Part shown: positions 58,382-64,000 of the stretch, piece after piece | Layout of the letters: each line of letters starts with the position of its first letter | Numbering within the stretch: position 1 is the first letter of the stretch | NCBI GenBank assembly: GCA_038226305.1 | Contig: JBBRQN010000007.1 | Location: forward strand, 1 to 64,000 | Reading direction: 5' to 3' | Length of the DNA stretch: 64,000 nt | DNA from: JASLDZ01 sp038226305 | GTDB taxonomy: Bacteria > Pseudomonadota > Alphaproteobacteria > Caulobacterales > Caulobacteraceae | Made by a program: the position numbers and the translations under genes | Notes under the pieces: model-generated | Databases searched by the model: none | What the model was told of the DNA's origin: nothing | The model's input: the letters and a program-made list of their open reading frames with translations, nothing else

Positions 58382-60358
58382 ATGTCCTCAGTCACCGAAC
58401 AGCACCAGCAGGAAGTCGAACGGGGCGAGCGCTTTCAGTTCGGCAAGAACTGGGCGCAATTCCTCAAGACCCTCACCGACCAGAAGATCGAGCTGGCGAT
58501 GGAGTCCCTGCGCGAATACCTGCAGGTGCAGACGCTTGAGGGGAAGTCGTTCATCGACATAGGGTCGGGCAGCGGCCTGTTCAGCCTCGCTGCGCGCCGA
58601 TTGGGTGCCCGGGTGCACTCCTTCGACTACGATCCGGACTCGTTCGGCTGCACGCAGGAGCTGCGCCGTCGCTACTTCCCGGGCGACGCGGACTGGAAGG
58701 TCGAGCAGGCCTCGGTGCTCGACGTGGACTACATGCGGTCCCTGCCGCAGTACGACGTGGTCTACTCCTGGGGCGTGCTGCACCACACGGGCGCCATGTG
58801 GGACGCGCTCGCCAATGTGAAGCCGCTCGTGCCCGTGGGCGGCAAGCTGTTCATCGCCATCTACAACGACCGCGGCGCCGTCACCGACGAGTGGGCGCGG
58901 ATCAAGAAGGTCTACAACCAGCTCCCCGCGCCGCTGGACTATCTCTATGCCCTGAAAGTGATCGCCCGCGAGGAGGGCGCCCGCTTCCGCAACTACGCCA
59001 GCAAGGGCCAGATCCCCCTCTGGATCAGCCATTGGACGAAGTACGACAGCATGTCGCTGCGCGGCATGAGCCAGTGGCATGACTGGATCGACTGGATCGG
59101 CGGCTGGCCTTACGAGCGCGCCACCGTCGAGCAGATCGTCGACTTCTACGCCGCCGACGGGTTCCGCCTGACCAAGCTGCAGGACTCCAGCGCCGGCTTC
59201 GGCTGCAGCCAGTTCGTGTTCGACCGCGATGAGGGCGCGGGCGTTCTGATCGACCAGCCCCTGCCCGGCGGCGACCTCCTCTCCCGCCGCTTCGGCCGCC
59301 GGGTGGTGGAGCCGATCCGGCAGGAGCCGGACGGGCGCTGGACGGGTCGCCTGCCCGTGCCGCCGGTGAAGCCGCCCGGCGCCCAGTACATGCTGATGCG
59401 CGGCGACCGCCTGCTCGGCCCCGTGGCCCTGGACGGTGACCGGGTGGAGATCGGCATCGCGGGCGACACTCTCGAGGCGCTCCACGCCGCGCCGCTGCAT
59501 GTGATGGCGGGTCAGGTGGTGGAGCTGCCGAAGCCTTACGAGAACGTGCAGGGCAAGCAGTACCGCGTCTATCAGGAGGGCCTCGCCAGCCTTGCGGACA
59601 CGCCTCAGGACCCGCGCGGCTCCAAGCTCGCCGTGTTCGAGAATGACCAGCAGCTGCCCATGCCGCATATGGGCCACGACGAGATCGCCAGCCTCGGCGG
59701 CGGGCGCTTCTCGCACTGGAGCCAGACCATCGAGTTCTCTGCGCTGGACGGTTCGGACCCCAACACCAACGGCCGCCGCTATGTCGCGCTGGTGGCCATC
59801 GGTCCCTTGCCGGCCGACCGATCGCTGGCCCTGCAGTTCGGCGTGCCGCTGGAAGGCGAGGCCGTGTCCGGGCCGCAGGGCTGGACCCTGCCCGGCGTGG
59901 ATATTCAGCACACATCGCAGCCCGTCTACTTGGTGCGGGACGACTGCCTGGCGGGCGAGCTTGCGCACGACGACGCGGGCCGGGTGATCGTGGCGGGAGC
60001 CGACGAGCCCGCCCAGCGTGTGCGCCAGTCGGTGTTCCACCTCGTGTCGGGCGAGCGCATCCCGCTCACGTCGGGCTGGGAGTCGGTCGGGGGTAAGGGC
60101 TACAAGCAGATGTGGAGCCGGACCGACTACGAGGCGGACGACTCCAACGACCCGCGCCGCTCCACCCTGTTCCTGTTCGAGGGCGACCGGCAGCTGCCGT
60201 ATCCCCACTCGCCGCACGGGCCGATCAACGAGACCGGCGGGGGAGCCTTCGCGCACTGGGGCGACACGATCTACATGTCCACCCTGCACGGCGCGAATCC
60301 GAACGATCCGGCCACGGCCATCGGCCTGTTCATCCCGCAGAAGCTGAAGCGGCTCTGA
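58382..60358 (+). CDS. Methyltransferase with two C-terminal YEDG/GGGRYSHW-type domains
   Basis: A 658-residue protein. Residues about 15–285 are a class I SAM methyltransferase (FIDIGSGSGLFS at 57–68, VYSWGVLHHTG). The middle part to about 380 is beta-rich. One recurring domain is at about 385–470 (LAVFENDQQLPMPHMGH, GGGRFSHW, FSALDGSDPNTNGRRY), then a spacer, and a second, less conserved copy at about 565–651 (LFLFEGDRQLPYPHS, GGGAFAHW, YMSTLHGANPNDP). Both copies here have LP-x-PH where others have LGP-x-H. It follows the GT4 gene by 26 nt. Confidence 0.78.
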   Translation: MSSVTEQHQQEVERGERFQFGKNWAQFLKTLTDQKIELAMESLREYLQVQTLEGKSFIDIGSGSGLFSLAARRLGARVHSFDYDPDSFGCTQELRRRYFPGDADWKVEQASVLDVDYMRSLPQYDVVYSWGVLHHTGAMWDALANVKPLVPVGGKLFIAIYNDRGAVTDEWARIKKVYNQLPAPLDYLYALKVIAREEGARFRNYASKGQIPLWISHWTKYDSMSLRGMSQWHDWIDWIGGWPYERATVEQIVDFYAADGFRLTKLQDSSAGFGCSQFVFDRDEGAGVLIDQPLPGGDLLSRRFGRRVVEPIRQEPDGRWTGRLPVPPVKPPGAQYMLMRGDRLLGPVALDGDRVEIGIAGDTLEALHAAPLHVMAGQVVELPKPYENVQGKQYRVYQEGLASLADTPQDPRGSKLAVFENDQQLPMPHMGHDEIASLGGGRFSHWSQTIEFSALDGSDPNTNGRRYVALVAIGPLPADRSLALQFGVPLEGEAVSGPQGWTLPGVDIQHTSQPVYLVRDDCLAGELAHDDAGRVIVAGADEPAQRVRQSVFHLVSGERIPLTSGWESVGGKGYKQMWSRTDYEADDSNDPRRSTLFLFEGDRQLPYPHSPHGPINETGGGAFAHWGDTIYMSTLHGANPNDPATAIGLFIPQKLKRL

Positions 60359-60380
60359 CGGCCGCTCCGGTGGGGGCCGC

Positions 60381-61391
60381 TCACGCCTTGTAGTAGTCCC
60401 GGTACCAGTCGACGAAGCGGCCGATGCCCGTCTCCAGCGGCGTGGCGGGCTGGAAGCCCACGGCGTCGGCCAGATCCTGTACGTCGGCGTAGGTGGCCGG
60501 CACGTCGCCGGGCTGGATCGCCATGAGCTCCTTCTCGGCGGTGCGGCCGAGCTTCTCCTCGAGGATCTCGATCATCCGCATCAGCTCCACCGGGTTGTTG
60601 TTGCCGATGTTGTAGATGCGCCAGGGGGCGGCGCTGGTGCCGGGATCGGGGCGCTTGCTGTCCCACTTCGGGTTCGGCTGCGCCACGTGGCTCGCGAGGC
60701 GATAGACCCCCTCGACGATGTCGTCGACGTAGGTGAAGTCGCGCTGCATCTTGCCGTAGTTGAACACCTGGATCGGCTTGCCCGCCAAAATCGCCTTGGT
60801 GAAAAGGAACAGCGCCATGTCGGGCCGGCCCCACGGTCCGTACACGGTGAAAAACCGCAGGCCGGTGGTCGGCAGGCCGAACAGGTGGCTGTAGGTATGC
60901 GCCATCAGCTCGTTCGACTTCTTCGTCGCCGCATAAAGGCTGACGGGGTGGTCCACGTTCTGGTGCACGGAGAACGGCATCTGCGTCACCGCTCCGTATA
61001 CGGAGCTTGACGAGGCATAGATCAGGTGCCCCACCTTGTGATGGCGGCAGGCCTCCAGGATGTTGAGGAAGCCGTCGATATTGCTCTTCAGATAGGCGCG
61101 CGGGTGGGTGAGGGAGTAGCGCACCCCCGCCTGGGCCGCGAGGTTCACCACCGTCTCGAAGCCGTACTTGGCGAACAGGGCGTCGATGGCCGCTTCGTCG
61201 CACAGGTCGATTTTGACGAAGGTGTGGTTGGGGAAGGCCTCCAGCCGCTTCAGCCGGGCCTCCTTCAGAGTCACGTCGTAGTAGTCGTTCACGATGTCGA
61301 GGCCCACGACCTCGCGTCCCTCCTGCAGGTAGCGCAGCGCCAGCTGGTTGCCGATGAAGCCGGCCACGCCGGTGATGAGGGTGACGCCCAT
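60381..61391 (-). CDS. UDP-glucuronate 4-epimerase-like NAD-dependent epimerase
   Basis: A 336-residue extended SDR. GVAGFIG (about 8–14) binds NAD, NDYYDVTLKEARLKRL and NLAAQAGVRYSL are typical of UDP-glucuronate 4-epimerases, and the catalytic YAATKKSNELMAHTYSHL has Tyr and Lys. GRPDMALFLFTKAIL and NYGKMQRDFTYVDDIVEG complete the match. It interconverts UDP-GlcA and UDP-GalA. It is convergent with the upstream methyltransferase gene and lies 84 bp after the AsnB-like gene on the same strand, again placing uronic-acid chemistry beside an amidotransferase. Confidence 0.9.
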   Translation of the reverse strand: MGVTLITGVAGFIGNQLALRYLQEGREVVGLDIVNDYYDVTLKEARLKRLEAFPNHTFVKIDLCDEAAIDALFAKYGFETVVNLAAQAGVRYSLTHPRAYLKSNIDGFLNILEACRHHKVGHLIYASSSSVYGAVTQMPFSVHQNVDHPVSLYAATKKSNELMAHTYSHLFGLPTTGLRFFTVYGPWGRPDMALFLFTKAILAGKPIQVFNYGKMQRDFTYVDDIVEGVYRLASHVAQPNPKWDSKRPDPGTSAAPWRIYNIGNNNPVELMRMIEILEEKLGRTAEKELMAIQPGDVPATYADVQDLADAVGFQPATPLETGIGRFVDWYRDYYKA

Positions 61392-61475
61392 GAGATCCTG
61401 AAAAAAGTAGAGCGGGGCGCGGCCGTGGCGCGCGGTGTGCCAAGCCCATACACCGCGCCGCCGCGTGGTTGAACC

Positions 61476-63365
61476 TCAGCCCGCGATGCGGCGGCCGAAC
61501 GCGCCGAACAGGCGCCCGAGGAGGGAGGGGCTGACCACCCCCTGCTGCTCCGGACCCGCCGCCGAAAGCCCCGGTCGCGCCCTAAGCCAGGACTCGAGCA
61601 CGAGCACCCCCCAGAGCTGATAGGGCGAGAACCGGCCGGGCGTGGCCTGCACCACCATGAAGTCATCCAGCCCGGCGCCCCCCACCAGTGCCCGCAGGGC
61701 GCTCGCCGGGCCGAGGCTCGCCTGGGCGACGGCCAGGAGGTGCCCCCGAGCCCAGTCCGACAGGGGCAGGGCGAAGCCCTGCTTGGGCAGGTCCACGAGT
61801 TCGCGGGGCAGGTGGCGATAGGCGACCTCCCGCAGCACGAGCTTGCCCCGACCCGGCTGTACCAGCACCGCATCCGGAAGGCGGGCGGCAAAATCGGCCA
61901 GAGCGCGGTTGAGGAACGGCGTGCGCACCTCCAGCGAGCAGGCCATGCTCATCCGGTCGACCTTGGGCAGGACGGCGCCCGGCATGTAGTCCGCGAGATC
62001 CAGCCGCCGCATCTCGCGCAGCAGTCGCTCGGTGGGCACGCCGTCCAGATGCGCCCGTAGGGCGTCGAGCCGGGTGCCTTCGCCCGATGGCATGCCGCCG
62101 AGAAGGCCGCCCACCACGGTGGCATCGGCCACCGCCACCCGCTCGCGGTAATAAGTCTCTCCCGGCCGCCAACCGGGCAGGTTGCCGTGCTGATGCACGA
62201 GCTGTTCCTCAAGCGTGCCGAGGTACCGGCCGTAGCCCCCGAACAACTCGTCGCCGCCGTCGCCGGAGAGCGCGACCGTCACCTTGGTTCGGGCGAATTG
62301 CGACAGGAGGTAGGTGGGCAGGCAGGAACTGTCGCCGTTCGGCTCGTCGAGCAGGGTTCCGGCTTCGGCCAGAAAGGCGATGGCGTCCGGCTCCAGAACG
62401 AGGTCGTGGTGGTCGCAGTTGAGGTGGGCGGCGAAGGCGCGGGCCGCCTCGTGCTCGCTTTCGGGTGCGCCCTTGAAGCCCATTGAGAAGGTGGTCAGCG
62501 GCCGGTCCAGCCGGCGGCGGATCAGGGCGCAGACGGTGGAGGAGTCCACGCCCCCCGACAGGAAGGCCCCCAGCGGTACGTCGGAGATCAGCCGGCCGCG
62601 CAGGCTGTCGACCAGCAGCGCCTCCAGCTCGTCGGCCAGCTCGCCGATGGGGCGCTTGTCCAGCCCGGTCTCTGCGGGTTGCCAGCGCCAGTAGCGGTGC
62701 TGCGAGATCGCGCCGCCCCGGCCCACGGTCAGCCGTGAAGCCGCTTCCAGCTTCTGCACCTGCGCGTAAATCGAGCGGGGTGCGGCGATGCACTGGAAGC
62801 CGATCAGCTCAGCCACCGCGTCCAGGCTCACCGAAGCCTGGAAGCCCGGCATGGCCTCCAGGGAGCGCAGCTCCGACGCGAAGGCCAGCCCGCCATCGGC
62901 CAGCCGCGTCCAGTACAGGGGCTTCTCCCCGAACGGGTCGCGCACCAGGTGCAGCTCGCCCGTGCGCGTGTCGAAGGCGGCGAAGGCGAACATGCCGTCC
63001 AGCCGGTCGAGCACCCGCCAGCCCCAGACGGCGATCGCCTCCACCAGGACCTCGGTATCGGTGCGGGTGGCGAACCGCACGCCCTCCTGCTCCAGTTCCG
63101 CGCGCAGGGCCTCGAAGTTATAGATCTCGCCGTTGAAGCTGATGGCCCAGCGGCCGTCGGCGCTGACCCTGGGCTGCAGGCCAGCGTCGGAGGTGTCGAT
63201 GATGCTCAGGCGACGGTGACCGAGGGTGCAGCGGCCCTGCGCGTCACGCCACTGGCCCTCTCCGTCCGGCCCGCGGTGGCGCAGGCGGTCGGACATGGCG
63301 GCCACCGTCTGGGGGTCGGTTCCGACGGCGCGCCCGCTGCGATGAATGCCCGCGATGCCGCACAC
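61476..63365 (-). CDS. Asparagine-synthetase-like glutamine amidotransferase (AsnB type), copy 3
   Basis: A 629-residue AsnB-like protein. The start is GTG at 63365, because only this puts the catalytic cysteine at position 2 (encoded GTG TGC GGC ATC GCG); the open frame extends six codons further upstream, which would bury it. NGEIYNFEAL, FGEKPLYW, the PPi loop SGGVDSS (270–276) and SGDGGDELFGGYGRYLG follow. It is closer to the AsnB half of the 1,380-residue fusion (DVPLGAFLSGGVDSS, YMPGAVLPKVDRMSM) than to copy 2. It is divergent from a small coiled-coil gene. Confidence 0.88.
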   Translation of the reverse strand: MCGIAGIHRSGRAVGTDPQTVAAMSDRLRHRGPDGEGQWRDAQGRCTLGHRRLSIIDTSDAGLQPRVSADGRWAISFNGEIYNFEALRAELEQEGVRFATRTDTEVLVEAIAVWGWRVLDRLDGMFAFAAFDTRTGELHLVRDPFGEKPLYWTRLADGGLAFASELRSLEAMPGFQASVSLDAVAELIGFQCIAAPRSIYAQVQKLEAASRLTVGRGGAISQHRYWRWQPAETGLDKRPIGELADELEALLVDSLRGRLISDVPLGAFLSGGVDSSTVCALIRRRLDRPLTTFSMGFKGAPESEHEAARAFAAHLNCDHHDLVLEPDAIAFLAEAGTLLDEPNGDSSCLPTYLLSQFARTKVTVALSGDGGDELFGGYGRYLGTLEEQLVHQHGNLPGWRPGETYYRERVAVADATVVGGLLGGMPSGEGTRLDALRAHLDGVPTERLLREMRRLDLADYMPGAVLPKVDRMSMACSLEVRTPFLNRALADFAARLPDAVLVQPGRGKLVLREVAYRHLPRELVDLPKQGFALPLSDWARGHLLAVAQASLGPASALRALVGGAGLDDFMVVQATPGRFSPYQLWGVLVLESWLRARPGLSAAGPEQQGVVSPSLLGRLFGAFGRRIAG

Positions 63366-63486
63366 GGCCGGTCGCTCCCTCAAGGTGATCTCTGGACGCC
63401 GTTCAGGCCGATGCGGCGGTGTGCGTCAAGGCAACCCGCGTCCGCCTGCATTTTCGCCGCGCCGCTTTTCGGCTAGCACACGCGCC

Positions 63487-63843
63487 ATGACCCGCCGCGC
63501 CTCCACCCTTGCCGCCGAAGAGAAGGCCTCGCCCGCCCTGGTGCGCGCCCTTGCAGCCTCGGAGGCGGCGCTGGCGGCGTGCGAGGCGCAGCTGACGCAA
63601 GCGCGTGCCACCGTGGAGCGCCAGGCGCGAGACCTCGCCGCGCTGCAGCTGCGCAAGCCGCGACCCGACGCGCCACCGACGCCCGTTCCCCCTGCCGCCA
63701 GTGTCGCCGCCGATCCGGCCGAGATCGCCGCGGCCCATGCGGAGATCGAGAGCCTCAAGGCTGACCTCGCGGCGTTGAAGGCGTCCACCTCGTGGAGGGT
63801 CACCTCGCCGCTGCGCTCGGTCACGGGCCTCGTGCGCCGCTGA
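63487..63843 (+). CDS. Small coiled-coil protein with SWR–PLR tail
   Basis: A 118-residue Ala-rich helical protein with two coiled-coil stretches (about 20–50 and 80–98) split by a proline-rich linker. It ends STSWRVTSPLRSVTGLVRR. A similar S-x-SWR-x-T-x-PLR tail is often seen at the ends of coiled coils in glycosyltransferases and polysaccharide proteins, where it may contact the membrane. The start is the ATG at 63487, 121 bp from the divergent asnB gene. The next gene starts 11 nt later. Function is unknown. Confidence 0.6.
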   Translation: MTRRASTLAAEEKASPALVRALAASEAALAACEAQLTQARATVERQARDLAALQLRKPRPDAPPTPVPPAASVAADPAEIAAAHAEIESLKADLAALKASTSWRVTSPLRSVTGLVRR

Positions 63844-63854
63844 GCGCCGTTCCC

Positions 63855-64000
63855 ATGAGCCCCACACACAACTGCGACCACGCTCTGACGTGGCACGATC
63901 AGGACGCCGCCTGGCAGGCGGTGCCCGTTCCCCGAAGCGATGCCGCGGTCGAAGCGGTGTGGATCGGCGGCGCCCGCGACTTCAGCTTCGAGATCGTCGC
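63855..64000 (+). CDS. Partial gene running off the right edge
   Basis: An open frame from the ATG at 63855 stays open to the window end (48 complete codons). The visible N-terminus, MSPTHNCDHALTWHD, has no signal peptide and no motif I recognise. It starts 11 nt after the coiled-coil gene and is probably co-transcribed. The product cannot be named without the rest. Confidence 0.5.
   Translation, partial: MSPTHNCDHALTWHDQDAAWQAVPVPRSDAAVEAVWIGGARDFSFEIV

Noticed and set aside
1..64000. CRISPR arrays, insertion sequences, prophage or integrase genes
   Set aside because: No regularly spaced repeats, transposase or phage motifs, or target-site duplications were seen on reading both strands.

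Overview
The window is high-GC DNA with the gene content of an alphaproteobacterium: an ihfB–rpsA–cmk block, a large Oar-like TonB-dependent receptor, short palindromic intergenic repeats, and a tRNA-Val(GAC). A Caulobacterales-like genome would fit, but nothing here fixes the genus. No insertion sequence, prophage, CRISPR array or rRNA was seen, and no stretch over 300 bases lacks a gene.

Bases 1–20,800 are mostly chromosomal housekeeping and envelope genes: an Nramp Mn/Fe transporter, an LpxH-like metallophosphoesterase, an SDR, the TonB receptor (followed by a strong terminator), an orphan PhnD-type lipoprotein, three alpha/beta hydrolases, ihfB–rpsA–cmk, YceI, a two-gene OpuC/OpuB-type ABC importer, an EAL-domain protein and a pirin. 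At 20,796–23,871 mtnA overlaps a gene for a fused class II aldolase and short-chain dehydrogenase. That pairing suggests salvage of methylthioadenosine or 5'-deoxyadenosine through a DHAP-producing route.

From about 23,900 to the right edge the window is a surface-polysaccharide region. Sugar-nucleotide genes (rfbA, rfbD, rfbB, a WbpE-like aminotransferase, a PseB-like dehydratase, a UDP-HexNAc 6-dehydrogenase, a UDP-glucuronate 4-epimerase-like protein) flank glycosyltransferases, three asparagine-synthetase-like amidotransferases, methyltransferases and a small YadA-like adhesin. The unusual core is 32,870–47,200. It holds two acyl carrier proteins, an FkbH-like HAD protein, a MaoC–SDR fusion, a fatty-acyl-AMP-ligase-like enzyme, a PhyH oxygenase, two zinc-ribbon methyltransferases and four paralogous SGNH-like proteins.

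Running through this core and beyond is one ~85-residue domain that I cannot assign to a named family. Its consensus is S-x-L-x-LYEDG-xx-LGP-x-H, then GGGRYSHW, then FSTSD-x-SDP-x-TNGR-x-Y. I find nine clear copies and one diverged copy. They occur alone (96-residue protein), singly or doubly in front of the SGNH-like domains, N-terminal to one methyltransferase, twice C-terminal to another, and (diverged) between the asparagine-synthetase and glycosyltransferase parts of a 1,380-residue fusion. The best reading is a glycan- or carrier-binding module in an ACP-dependent system that decorates a surface polysaccharide with an unusual acyl or glyceroyl group. This is inference from context and motifs.
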